Under the pieces are notes generated by a model that saw only the letters and a list, made by a program, of their open reading frames with translations, did no database searches and had not been told where the DNA came from. Source: Flavobacteriales bacterium (GTDB lineage Bacteria; Bacteroidota; Bacteroidia; Flavobacteriales; UA16). From it: a DNA stretch of 16,442 nt. The DNA is taken from the NCBI GenBank assembly GCA_028141885.1, contig JAOIQU010000031.1, positions 1-16,442 of the forward strand. Direction: 5' to 3'. This document shows positions 1 through 9,163 of this stretch, piece by piece; position 1 is the stretch's first letter, and every line of letters begins with the position of its first letter. The position numbers and the translations under genes are program-made.

Positions 1-2317
<2,317 letters not shown>

Positions 2318-2336
2318 TCACTGTGAAAATCGAAAA

Positions 2337-2366
2337 CGATAGATTTGTCATAGACAAAAACTATCG
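2337..2366. promoter_or_regulatory. Probable OxyR operator overlapping the oxyR promoter
   Basis: The outer arms CGATAG (2337-2342) and CTATCG (2361-2366) enclose an inner dyad TTTGTC-ATA-GACAAA (2344-2358). ATAG/CTAT boxes start at 2339, 2350 and 2361, exactly 11 bp apart, so they lie on one face of the helix. This matches the known OxyR site design of ATAG/CTAT elements in successive major grooves. The site also contains TAGATTTG (2340-2347), a match to the TAnnTTTG -7 element reading into oxyR, whose ATG is at 2367. Binding here should therefore repress oxyR, while the site sits about 58 bp upstream of the inferred katG start and could activate it. The motif is visible; the regulation is inferred. 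Confidence 0.68.
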
Positions 2367-3308
2367 ATGACAATCCAACAATTGAATTACGTGCACGCCG
2401 TCGCGAGCGAAGGGCACTTTGGCCGTGCAGCGCAACGTTGCCGTGTGGCGCAACCCACCCTATCTATGCAATTGAAAAAGCTCGAAGTTGAATTGGGCGC
2501 TGTGCTGTTTGACCGCAGGACACAGCCCATTGCCTTGACCGAAGTTGGCAAACAAGTTCATTCGACAGCTGTGCGGATCTTGGAGGAATTGGGTGGATTG
2601 TCGGATTGGATGCAGGGCGCAACAGAGCGGGTGGATGGCACCTTGAGGCTCGCCCTCCTCCCAACCCTGGCGCCTTCCTTGTTGCCACGACTCATGCCCC
2701 TTCTTTTGACTGATTTTCCGGAACTCGAGGTCGAAGTGCTCGAACGTACCACCGGCGACATGCTTCAAGATTTGAATCGCGGAACAATCGATGTTGGCGT
2801 GTTGGCAACGCCCTTGCCCGACGACTCTCTGAGGACCTTGCCGGTGTTCATGGAACCGCTCTTGGCCTACGTCCACAATGAGCATCCCGCCGCAGCGATT
2901 CCAAGCGGCGAGGTAACTGCTGACGATCTACCCATTGAAAGCATGCTGCTGCTTGAAGAAGGACACTGCTTCCGAGCGCAGGCCCTCGAACTTTGTGGGG
3001 CAAGTCAACGCGGAAAGAAGCTTGGATACCGTTGCGAAAGTGGATCTCTCGAAACGCTCCAGCGGTTGGTTCGAGAGACAGGTGGGAGCACCCTTATTCC
3101 TGGATTGGAGGCCCTCGGCAACAGGAGCGACCCCCACGTTCGCACATTCGCAGATCCCCAGCCCGCGCGAGAGGTTTCGCTTGTGGTTCGGCCCAATTAT
3201 CACCGCGAAGCCGTGCTCCACGGATTGAAAACCGCCGTCATCAGTGCGGTTCCCAAGGAATACCGCACATTCCCCAACTACCGCCGTTTGCCTTGGCAAC
3301 ATCTCTGA
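2367..3308 (+). CDS. oxyR: Hydrogen peroxide-sensing LysR-type regulator OxyR
   Basis: A 313-aa LysR-family transcription factor, the usual length. Residues 1-60 form the winged helix-turn-helix (start MTIQQLNYVHAVASEGHF, then AAQRCRVAQPTLSMQLKKLE). The rest is the substrate-binding-like sensor domain. The decisive signature is GHCFRAQALELCG with Cys201 and Cys210, the same nine-residue step as Cys199/Cys208 of E. coli OxyR, which form the peroxide-induced disulfide. The downstream GGSTLIPGLEAL also matches the OxyR regulatory domain. An extra Cys223 follows. The start fits family alignments and directly abuts the inferred operator. The gene is divergent from katG, the classic OxyR target. 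It probably activates katG under peroxide stress and represses itself. Another peroxide-type LysR is possible, but the Cys pair makes OxyR by far the best call. Confidence 0.93.
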   Translation: MTIQQLNYVHAVASEGHFGRAAQRCRVAQPTLSMQLKKLEVELGAVLFDRRTQPIALTEVGKQVHSTAVRILEELGGLSDWMQGATERVDGTLRLALLPTLAPSLLPRLMPLLLTDFPELEVEVLERTTGDMLQDLNRGTIDVGVLATPLPDDSLRTLPVFMEPLLAYVHNEHPAAAIPSGEVTADDLPIESMLLLEEGHCFRAQALELCGASQRGKKLGYRCESGSLETLQRLVRETGGSTLIPGLEALGNRSDPHVRTFADPQPAREVSLVVRPNYHREAVLHGLKTAVISAVPKEYRTFPNYRRLPWQHL

Positions 3309-3384
3309 CAACAAGCTGGGCGAATGTGGTCAGTTTGCCCTGCGTGTGTCACTCGCCAAGCCCATCGCCGCATGGCGCCTACTG

Positions 3385-3432
3385 CACCAAATCGCGGTTG
3401 AGGGTGTTCGGCTTCTGTCCTGCTGGGTCCAC
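3385..3432 (+). repeat. Interspersed ~48-bp direct repeat, copy 1
   Basis: Copy 1 of four. The shared core is GTGTTCGGCTTCTGTCC followed by TGCTGGGTCCAC, preceded by a variable form of ACCAAATCGGGGTTGATG. Here the 5' part reads CACCAAATCGCGGTTGAGG. It lies 225 bp beyond the stop of the restriction-modification gene. There is no terminator-like T run and no strong internal hairpin. Confidence 0.9.
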
Positions 3433-3452
3433 GAAGTGACCAGTTAGCTCGA

Positions 3453-3631
3453 GAACTGCGAAGCAGTTCAGTCCCTCTGACGAGCGCTGGTTTCAAGCTC
3501 GCTTGGAAACAAGCGGTCGAGGAAGGGCAAGCGCGTCAGCGCTCGAGGCTGGTTCCCTCTGAGTGAAAGGGGGAACACTGACCGTAGGTCAGAAACTCTC
3601 CTCTGCTCCGCCTGCAGAAATTTGGAGAGTT
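3453..3631. other. Hairpin-dense element, possible structured RNA or folded-DNA site
   Basis: Six helices can be drawn in about 180 bp. They are GAACTGC/GCAGTTC (3453-3459 with 3463-3469), CGAGCGCT/AGCGCTCG (3481-3488 with 3538-3545), GTTTC.AAGC/GCTT.GGAAAC nested inside it (3490-3510), GTTCCCTCT/AGGGGGAAC with one wobble (3552-3560 with 3568-3576), CTGACC/GGTCAG (3578-3583 with 3587-3592) and AACTCTCC/GGAGAGTT (3594-3601 with 3624-3631). It follows repeat copy 1 directly. I do not recognise a known RNA family. It could be an uncharacterised ncRNA, a convergent-transcription boundary or the folded end of a lost mobile element. Confidence 0.4.
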
Positions 3632-3656
3632 CGCCGTGAGCCGAGTGTCTGCCGAC

Positions 3657-6494
3657 TTATTGTTCTGTCGTCATACTAACACAATCCTCACTAACAAATT
3701 CCTCCTTGTTCTTCGCGCATTTGGGTAAACCGGGGTTTTGGACTTCCACTCCCTCTTCAATTTTATCCGCAACTTCATAATTGAGTTTCAACAATTGAGT
3801 GAGTAGGTCTTTATCTTTTTCGAAATCATAGGCATCCAAAACAGCCTCATCTAGTTTTTGGTGAGCCTCTTTCAATGGATTAGCTCCGGGTTCTTCGAGT
3901 ATTTTGTAGATATCACGCAAGGTGTAATCGTATTTCTGTATTACCTCATTGCGCTTGTCTCTTAACTCTTTCGCAGCAACAGCCACTTTTTTAACGTCTT
4001 GTAGTTTAGGGTTTTGAGGGAATGGGAAGGTGTCCCAAATGGTGTTGGGTGTGTATCTCGGATCACCCTTCATGGAAGAACATTTTTCCTGATACCAAAG
4101 AACATGGGCTTGTGACTGGATGATTCCAAAAGTGTAGTCATCCTCAAATGCAAAAACCATCAAAGCATCATTAGGGTTGATGTCCGCAGAAATAAATTCA
4201 AATATTGGTCTGGATGAAACTCTCGAACAAGAAATGTAACGAGATATATTACTCTTTGCTTCAAGCAAATCTTCCCTTCTTCGCCACAACCTCCACCAAT
4301 ATTTAAGATGCTGCTCCCTACCATTCTTTTTGATTTTCCCCTCTTTTTCGGCAATGGCTTTTTCTTCTACCCCCGGAAGTACGGTTTGCTTTATGATTTC
4401 ATACAAATCTTTAATTGCAAATAATTCGTTAATATCATCTATTAAGGAGAAATCAATGACATAGCGAGAAGGTTGGGAATTGATCGCTCCCACTAATTCC
4501 TTTCCGATGAGGTAAGGGAATAAGTAATCTTCATTTTGTTTATTCTGTTTTATCAGTTCTACTGCCTGAGATTTCTCTAATAAAAAGCCAGTATATCCAT
4601 GGGTCTGTCCTTGAAAAACGACTTTAGGATTTTTGTTGCAGCTAAGAACTTTCGCCTCGGTTACATCAATTTGCAAGGATAAACTGCTATTGATTTCGTC
4701 TAAAATGTGTTCCACAAGGACTCCCTTTATATCCTCTATGAATAACCTTTTCGAGCCTGGGTACGCTCCTTTCACCCAATTCACAATTGAGACAAACACT
4801 ACAGCATCTCCTGACCATGGTTGTGATGAAATTGCGTTGAATAAGGTGCCGCCATTATCCTTTATATAGTCCAGACTTCCTTCGCGGCTATAATTTTGAC
4901 GAACGGTATTCGTTCCAACTAGCCCGGCGAAACCGCCCGGTTTCAAACTCTGATGTGCTTTGTAAAACCAGTACACGCAATAATCTGCGCGCCCTGGAAC
5001 CTCAGGATATGCGCCTCTCACTTTAGCAACGTATTCTGGTCCATATTCCTCCTGCATCTTATTCTTACTCTGATAGGGAGGATTCCCGATTATTACATCT
5101 GCTTGTTGCCAATTGGTAAACAAGGCATCAGCAAAAATGATATTATCATTCATGTTGTCTAACGGCAATGTTTCTTCCATCTGAAAGCCCAAACCAATCT
5201 GCATGGTATCTACCCAATCCCGTGTTTCCTTAACGGCAATTTCTTTGGCCAGCATAAGGGTCACCTTCGCCAATTCAACTGCAAATTGATCGTAGTCTAT
5301 GCCATGAAACTGCTTGATGCTCACAATGGATTGTGTGCCTATTTCAGCAGCGCTCTTTGGGAATTTTGTGTGTATTTTATTTAGCAAGTCCATTTCAACC
5401 CGCTTCAATTCACGAAAAGCCACATACAGGAAATTTCCACTACCACAAGCAGGGTCGAGCACTTTAAATTCAGCCAACTCCTTCCGGAGCTGCTTCATGT
5501 CTTTGAATGTCTTCGCTTTTGCGATTTTTTCGCGCCAAGGTTGAATGATGGTGGGGTGGACTATTTTTAGAATATCCAGCTCGGTAGTGAAATGCGCACC
5601 AAAAGCATGACGAGCTTTTTCTCCCATGCTGCTTTGGAAAATAGTCCCGAAAATAACGGGGCTTACCTGATTCCATTTTCGGGAAGCAGCATCATGCAGC
5701 ATAGATAATTCACTGTCTATCAGATCTATAGGTTCAGGATTGGCAAACAATCCACCATTGAAATATTGCACTTCTTTAAATCTGCCGCCTCTTGCTTGTT
5801 CTTGAGTATTCATCTGTTGAAACAGCGAAGAAATCAAGTCGTAAGAATTGCCTTGGCCACTTTTACAATCAAGTAGGATTTGTGTGAAAATGTCTTTAGG
5901 TAAAAGCTGATAATCCTCGGCAAACATGGTAAAGATCGATTGCAGAATAAACCTTTGTGCACGGTCTCTATCCTCACCTCTTTCCAATAAAGAATTAAAA
6001 ACCTTTGCTACGAGGTCAGCCGTTTCCCTTGTCGCCTCCTCAAGATTGTTATCAAATATTGGAGTTGCTGCCTTCGGCAATAAGAAATTAAAAGCAGTAT
6101 AACGATCAGGAAGTTCTTCCAACTTAATGCGGTCAAGCGGTTCGTCTTGAACAGCAAAATCGTAGATAATGAACTCGTTGAAGTTGCATAGAATCGAATA
6201 CTTGGGTTGATTTGGTCTGAGCTTCCACCAATAATCAAAAATCTGTGTGCGATGGCTGGGAAGCTGTGCACCTTTTTTCTTCATTTCAATTAGTACACGA
6301 TCTCCCCAAAGCAAGTCAGCAAAATTGGTTTTTTTCTTGGATTTTACTCGATACTCCAACGTGGCGCCAGCCTCCTTGTAGCCTTCATGACCGAATGCTT
6401 GAAAAAGTCGGTCGCAAAAAACTTGCGCTTCTCCTTTTTCATCGCCGTCTAAGCTTGATGCATAGCTTACGAATTTGTCTATACCTCCTTTCAT
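3657..6494 (-). CDS. MmeI-family (type IIG/IIL) restriction-modification enzyme
   Basis: A single protein carrying both DNA cleavage and adenine methylation. Counting from the preferred start (945 aa), D60-X9-E70-M-K72 (within NFADLLWGDRVLIEMKKKG) is a PD-(D/E)XK nuclease site with the same spacing as that reported for MmeI. A helical region follows. The methyltransferase has motif X-like GAHFTTELDILKIVHP (about 299-314), motif I LDPACGSGNF (346-355) and catalytic NPPY (471-474) of N6-adenine enzymes. The last ~400 residues should be the target-recognition domain and C-terminal helices. I start at the ATG at 6494 (MKGGIDKFVSYAS) because the 45 residues possible upstream look non-coding. The gene stands alone with no separate specificity subunit, is clearly more A+T-rich than the flanking oxyR and trp genes, and sits between repeat copies 1 and 2, all suggesting horizontal acquisition. 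It is probably anti-phage. The recognition sequence cannot be read from the sequence. Confidence 0.9.
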   Translation of the reverse strand: MKGGIDKFVSYASSLDGDEKGEAQVFCDRLFQAFGHEGYKEAGATLEYRVKSKKKTNFADLLWGDRVLIEMKKKGAQLPSHRTQIFDYWWKLRPNQPKYSILCNFNEFIIYDFAVQDEPLDRIKLEELPDRYTAFNFLLPKAATPIFDNNLEEATRETADLVAKVFNSLLERGEDRDRAQRFILQSIFTMFAEDYQLLPKDIFTQILLDCKSGQGNSYDLISSLFQQMNTQEQARGGRFKEVQYFNGGLFANPEPIDLIDSELSMLHDAASRKWNQVSPVIFGTIFQSSMGEKARHAFGAHFTTELDILKIVHPTIIQPWREKIAKAKTFKDMKQLRKELAEFKVLDPACGSGNFLYVAFRELKRVEMDLLNKIHTKFPKSAAEIGTQSIVSIKQFHGIDYDQFAVELAKVTLMLAKEIAVKETRDWVDTMQIGLGFQMEETLPLDNMNDNIIFADALFTNWQQADVIIGNPPYQSKNKMQEEYGPEYVAKVRGAYPEVPGRADYCVYWFYKAHQSLKPGGFAGLVGTNTVRQNYSREGSLDYIKDNGGTLFNAISSQPWSGDAVVFVSIVNWVKGAYPGSKRLFIEDIKGVLVEHILDEINSSLSLQIDVTEAKVLSCNKNPKVVFQGQTHGYTGFLLEKSQAVELIKQNKQNEDYLFPYLIGKELVGAINSQPSRYVIDFSLIDDINELFAIKDLYEIIKQTVLPGVEEKAIAEKEGKIKKNGREQHLKYWWRLWRRREDLLEAKSNISRYISCSRVSSRPIFEFISADINPNDALMVFAFEDDYTFGIIQSQAHVLWYQEKCSSMKGDPRYTPNTIWDTFPFPQNPKLQDVKKVAVAAKELRDKRNEVIQKYDYTLRDIYKILEEPGANPLKEAHQKLDEAVLDAYDFEKDKDLLTQLLKLNYEVADKIEEGVEVQNPGLPKCAKNKEEFVSEDCVSMTTEQ

Positions 6495-6711
6495 TTGGTT
6501 ATAATAGTTTGGGTAAAAGATTGAAAGTAAGCTACACCGTTTGTGCTTCGCTTTCATACATGGTTTAGATTCATCATGAATGAAGACTCGTCCAGAGGGA
6601 CTAAGCGCTGCAACTGATGGCCGCGACAATTGAGATTAAAATGGGAATCATGGTTAGACTCGATAGTTTGCAGGTTGCCACTCAAACTTTCGACTTCGGC
6701 AGGAATTACTT

Positions 6712-6760
6712 CATCAAATCCGGGTTGATGGTGTTCGGCTTCTGTCCTGCTGGGTCCACC
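6712..6760 (+). repeat. Interspersed ~48-bp direct repeat, copy 2
   Basis: Copy 2 reads CATCAAATCCGGGTTGATG, then the common core GTGTTCGGCTTCTGTCC and TGCTGGGTCCACC. It lies 218 bp upstream of the restriction-modification start and 84 bp downstream of the secreted-protein stop. It begins 3327 bp after the start of copy 1. Confidence 0.9.
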
Positions 6761-6773
6761 TGAAACGATTGTG

Positions 6774-6811
6774 AAAAACAGCCCGCGAGCCCAGTGTTCG
6801 TGGGCTTTTTT
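6774..6811. terminator. Bidirectional intrinsic terminator
   Basis: The stem is GCCCGCGA (6781-6788) with TCGTGGGC (6798-6805), one G-T wobble. It is followed by six T on the plus strand and preceded by five A, which give a T run on the minus strand. It lies about 35 bp beyond the stop of the minus-strand secreted-protein gene and most likely ends that transcript. Confidence 0.8.
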
Positions 6812-6843
6812 GTGCCCTAAATTGCAGCAGAGTCAAGGGAAAA

Positions 6844-7488
6844 TCACTCGATTACCACCTTCTTTTCTACCGTGCCATCATCGTAAATGTGAAACAGTAA
6901 TTGCCCCCGGTGAAAGGAAACATCTCTTCCGAGGAGATCCACGATTCGCACTACTTTTCTATCCACAGCGGGTACATTTATAATGGAACTCGTGTTTTGA
7001 TAAATTCGAATTTCGTTCAGCCCACTTTCACAACCAGAAATGGCCAATTCTGTGAGTGCTGCCTGTGAGGGATTATCCAAAATGAGGGTTTCAGAGCCCG
7101 CTTCGCTGTTCCCTTTGATGCTCACGATTCCATCCGTGTCCATTAAAAAAGCCTGCGTGCAATAAAAACCGCAATAGTCTACAATGTCCACCTCGATTGT
7201 CTGAATGCCCGGTAACCCCGTCAAATCAACGGTCAATCGAGAAGGCCAAATCATCACGGACTCTGCGAAGCCAACAGCTGGACCATTTGCCGCAAAATAA
7301 CAGCCACCTGGTGCGCAATCGTCCGTGGTCGTGGTCACAAAACTTAGACTTACATCCTGCTCAGTCCAGACTTCATTGCACTGAACAGTCTCGGGAACAT
7401 TGTCAAGGGTAAGCGTTACGGACTGACCACGTGCACAATAGAACAAGAGAAAAATACATGCTGAGCAAACAAGAGATTTTGGATTCAT
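6844..7488 (-). CDS. Small secreted protein with T9SS-type C-terminal sorting tail
   Basis: A protein of 214 aa from the preferred ATG at 7488 (MNPKSLVCSACIFLLFYC), whose N-terminus is a Sec signal peptide probably cut near ARG-QS. Residues possible further upstream have no signal character, so I reject the longer frame. The mature part looks beta-rich with several cysteines (VQCNEVW, DDCAPGGCYF, DYCGFYCTQ, SGCESG), suggesting an extracellular disulfide-stabilised domain. The C-terminus VVRIVDLLGRDVSFHRGQ followed by FHIYDDGTVEKKVVIE resembles a Por secretion (type IX) sorting domain of Bacteroidota, so the product would be exported across the outer membrane. I do not recognise the central domain and assign no activity. 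It is monocistronic, with its own terminator and repeat copies on both sides. Confidence 0.8.
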   Translation of the reverse strand: MNPKSLVCSACIFLLFYCARGQSVTLTLDNVPETVQCNEVWTEQDVSLSFVTTTTDDCAPGGCYFAANGPAVGFAESVMIWPSRLTVDLTGLPGIQTIEVDIVDYCGFYCTQAFLMDTDGIVSIKGNSEAGSETLILDNPSQAALTELAISGCESGLNEIRIYQNTSSIINVPAVDRKVVRIVDLLGRDVSFHRGQLLFHIYDDGTVEKKVVIE

Positions 7489-7607
7489 GCTGCAATGACG
7501 AAGAGATCTTGGATTTGGTTGCAGGTAGAGGGACAAACATGAGTAAAGGGCTGAAGGTCTTTTGATTTCTGGGCATTTCAAGAGGAGCAGATTGCCGCCG
7601 GCTTCAC

Positions 7608-7627
7608 ATGTAAAGTGGACTTTACAT
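7608..7627. promoter_or_regulatory. Perfect palindrome, operator-like
   Basis: ATGTAAAG-TGGA-CTTTACAT is a perfect 8-bp inverted repeat with a 4-bp spacer, the form typical of a site bound by a dimeric helix-turn-helix repressor. It lies about 120 bp upstream of the secreted-protein start and 27 bp before repeat copy 3. No regulator gene is adjacent. It could control the secreted-protein gene or be left over from a lost gene. Confidence 0.4.
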
Positions 7628-7653
7628 CCTAGATGAATTTGTCAAGCCTACTT

Positions 7654-7702
7654 GACCAAATCGGGGTTTAGTGTGTTCGGCTTCTGTCCTGCTGGGTCCA
7701 CC
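7654..7702 (+). repeat. Interspersed ~48-bp direct repeat, copy 3
   Basis: Copy 3 reads GACCAAATCGGGGTTTAGT, then the common core GTGTTCGGCTTCTGTCC and TGCTGGGTCCACC. It lies 166 bp upstream of the secreted-protein start and 40 bp beyond the GNAT stop. It begins 942 bp after copy 2. A small inverted repeat GAGGGA/TCCCTC (7705-7729) follows it but lacks a T run. Confidence 0.9.
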
Positions 7703-7742
7703 CAGAGGGATCTTTTCAGGATGTCCCTCAAAATCTTCAGCC

Positions 7743-8219
7743 TCACAATTCCAATTGCATTCTTGTGTTGGCGCGATCATACACACAATCTGCAGGCATA
7801 GGAATCGCCTTGAAGCCAAATTTGTGGTAGAGGTGAATTGCACTTGCCAATGAGGTATGGGAATACAGCTCCAAGGTTTGGACGTTCCGCAGTCGACAAA
7901 CATCCATGACGCGGTTCATCATGAGGTGGCCAATTCCCTTGCCGCGATGGTTCTGGTGCACGGCCATTTTGTTCAATTCCATCACGCCTTTGCCCCGGGG
8001 TGTCAAGGCAAAGGTGGCAATGGCCTCCTCCCCCCAAAGCCCAAAATGAATCTCTCCACCCGCATCCAACACCTCGCGTTCTGGGTTAGATAGAACCTCG
8101 ATGTCATAAGGTTCAAGAAGGAAGTGTGCCTCCAGCCAAGCTTTGTTCAAGTCAAAGAAGGCCTTGCGGTAGGCAGGATCAAAAGAGACAAAAGTGAAGG
8201 CATTCAAGTCTTGAGTCAT
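7743..8219 (-). CDS. GNAT-family N-acetyltransferase
   Basis: A 158-aa protein of typical GNAT length that transfers an acetyl group from acetyl-CoA to an amine; the substrate is not predictable. The strand order is visible: core strand with GGEIHFGLWGEEAIATFALT (about 54-73), strand 4 GVMELNKMAVHQNHRGKG, and the acetyl-CoA pyrophosphate loop Q-N-H-R-G-K-G-I-G (about 89-97). After it come MMNRVMDVCRLRNVQTLEL and the C-terminal SHTSLASAIHLYHKFGFK motif seen in many members. The ATG at 8219 gives a normal N-terminus. It is divergent from the lipoprotein gene that begins at 8311, with a spacer of about 90 bp likely to hold both promoters. Confidence 0.9.
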   Translation of the reverse strand: MTQDLNAFTFVSFDPAYRKAFFDLNKAWLEAHFLLEPYDIEVLSNPEREVLDAGGEIHFGLWGEEAIATFALTPRGKGVMELNKMAVHQNHRGKGIGHLMMNRVMDVCRLRNVQTLELYSHTSLASAIHLYHKFGFKAIPMPADCVYDRANTRMQLEL

Positions 8220-8310
8220 GAGTCAACGTATGGTGGCAGGACTTGGGACAAATTTCGACTTTAAAGTGGAACGCGTTTGGCCGTTCGAATTGAGCCTTAG
8301 CTTGCGCGAC

Positions 8311-8814
8311 ATGCGTTTATACTCTACACTTTTCTTGGGCCTCTTCCTTTTGGCCTCGTGCAATCCGGGAGGGAAGTCTCCCGAAGGTGCATCTTCCACA
8401 CCTTGTGCAAATGGGTTTGCCCCGACTGGAAATCCGGTAAGCATGGGTTCTGAATCTGCGGTTGATTTGGTCAAGGCCATTGATGCTGAATGGGCCAAAA
8501 TGGATCTCGATGCCATGCGCAAGTTCTATGCCGACACTTGCGTATTTGAATGGAATGATGGTGACCAATTTCAAGGCTTTGAGGCCTTTGCTGCGAAGCT
8601 CTCAAAAGACACCCTGGATTACACTTGGAACATGATGTGGGCCTTTTGCGTGGATGACGATGCCAATGCGCCAGGAGAGTGGGTCCATGCCGGATTTGAC
8701 GAGGTCGGGATTTGGGAAGGAGACACGATTGAAAAGGCGGTGATTGAAGAGTGGTACATGGTTCAAGACAACCAAGTTCAGTACTACTCTAACTCCAAGC
8801 GTTTGACGCCATGA
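8311..8814 (+). CDS. SnoaL/NTF2-like domain lipoprotein
   Basis: A 167-aa protein from the ATG at 8311. The N-terminus MRLYSTLFLGLFLLASC is a clear lipoprotein signal with lipobox LASC, Cys17 being the lipidated residue. An upstream in-frame ATG at 8218 would bury the signal, so I reject it. The domain from about residue 45 (VDLVKAIDAEWAKMDLDAM, then YADTCVFEWNDGDQFQGFEAF) has the pattern of the SnoaL/NTF2-like cone fold: helix, short turn, acidic strand, then an FxGxEAF segment and later beta strands (WVHAGFDEVGIWEG, VIEEWYMVQDNQVQYY). Such domains bind small molecules or act as isomerase- or dehydratase-like enzymes, but I see no catalytic signature that decides. Its stop overlaps the next gene by 4 nt (ATGA), so the two are translationally coupled. 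Confidence 0.75.
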   Translation: MRLYSTLFLGLFLLASCNPGGKSPEGASSTPCANGFAPTGNPVSMGSESAVDLVKAIDAEWAKMDLDAMRKFYADTCVFEWNDGDQFQGFEAFAAKLSKDTLDYTWNMMWAFCVDDDANAPGEWVHAGFDEVGIWEGDTIEKAVIEEWYMVQDNQVQYYSNSKRLTP

Positions 8815-9092
8815 GAGACATTCTCGTTGTTGGAAACCTCAAAGAAGGACAATTCCCAAAATTCATGGGCTTCATGAAATCTGATGAAGGAATTGCCGAG
8901 CGAAGAAAGATTGCTGACTTGAGCAAAACCATTGGCACAGTGACCCCAGACCAGAGCAAAGTCATGTTCAAAATCGCAGTTCACAACATGGATGCATTGC
9001 ATGCATTTTTGAATGGCTCGAATCCTGTGTCGAAGCCTGTTTTTGATGCCGTGATGGAGAGCTACGAAATCCATGAGCTAAACCAACTTTAA
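8811..9092 (+). CDS. Unrecognised 93-aa cytoplasmic protein
   Basis: A small protein beginning MRDILVVGNLKEGQFPKF with no signal peptide or membrane segment. Alternating strand-like (DILVVGNL, KVMFKIAVHN) and helical segments (EGIAERRKIADLSKTIG, MDALHAFLNG, SKPVFDAVMES) hint at a ferredoxin-like or dimeric alpha-beta-barrel fold, but this is weak and I assign no function. Its ATG overlaps the stop of the SnoaL-like lipoprotein gene (ATGA at 8811-8814), so both come from one mRNA. That suggests related roles, although one product is expected in the envelope and the other in the cytoplasm. The transcript ends at the strong hairpin that follows. Confidence 0.7.
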   Translation: MRDILVVGNLKEGQFPKFMGFMKSDEGIAERRKIADLSKTIGTVTPDQSKVMFKIAVHNMDALHAFLNGSNPVSKPVFDAVMESYEIHELNQL

Positions 9093-9116
9093 GCCCTCAC
9101 CGGAAGTCAACCACAT

Positions 9117-9145
9117 AAAAAAGGCGAGCTGAGCTCGCCTTTTTT
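9117..9145. terminator. Strong bidirectional intrinsic terminator
   Basis: A perfect stem GGCGAGC-TGA-GCTCGCC (9123-9139), with six A before it and six T after it. It serves the plus-strand pair ending at 9092 and the minus-strand membrane-protein gene ending at 9164. Confidence 0.93.
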
Positions 9146-9163
9146 GATTTGACAGGTTGTAGG

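Larger units (their letters stand above)
3309..3656. other. Gene-free convergent spacer with repeat copy 1 and hairpin cluster
   Basis: This 348-bp stretch separates the 3' ends of oxyR and the restriction-modification gene. I see no convincing coding frame in it. Its first 75 bp show nothing clear. Then come repeat copy 1 (3385-3432) and a dense set of inverted repeats (3453-3631). No T-rich intrinsic terminator for either convergent gene is evident. Confidence 0.6.
6495..6843. other. Gene-free spacer upstream of the restriction-modification gene
   Basis: The 349-bp gap holds repeat copy 2 (6712-6760) and a bidirectional terminator (6774-6811). The first 135 bp could extend the restriction-modification frame to an ATG at 6629, but that extension resembles no family N-terminus. 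No clear TAnnTTTG promoter was found on the minus strand. Nothing else is recognised. Confidence 0.5.

Noticed and set aside
3385..3432. Repeat as a tRNA 3' fragment (TTCG plus CCAC end)
   Set aside because: The T-loop consensus TTCRA is not met (TTCGGC) and there is no acceptor-stem or T-stem pairing, so it is not a tRNA remnant.
6495..6629. 45-residue N-terminal extension of the restriction-modification protein
   Set aside because: The sequence upstream of the ATG at 6494 resembles no MmeI-family N-terminus, and family proteins begin close to the nuclease domain.
3385..6760. Copies 1 and 2 as ends or target duplications of an insertion sequence
   Set aside because: The repeats are direct, far longer than target duplications, also occur at two other places, and no transposase is present.
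7705..7729. GAGGGA/TCCCTC inverted repeat as the GNAT terminator
   Set aside because: The stem is short, the loop is long and no T run follows on the minus strand.
8218..8310. Longer start for the SnoaL-like lipoprotein
   Set aside because: It would put 31 residues before a clear lipoprotein signal peptide and overlap the start of the divergent GNAT gene.
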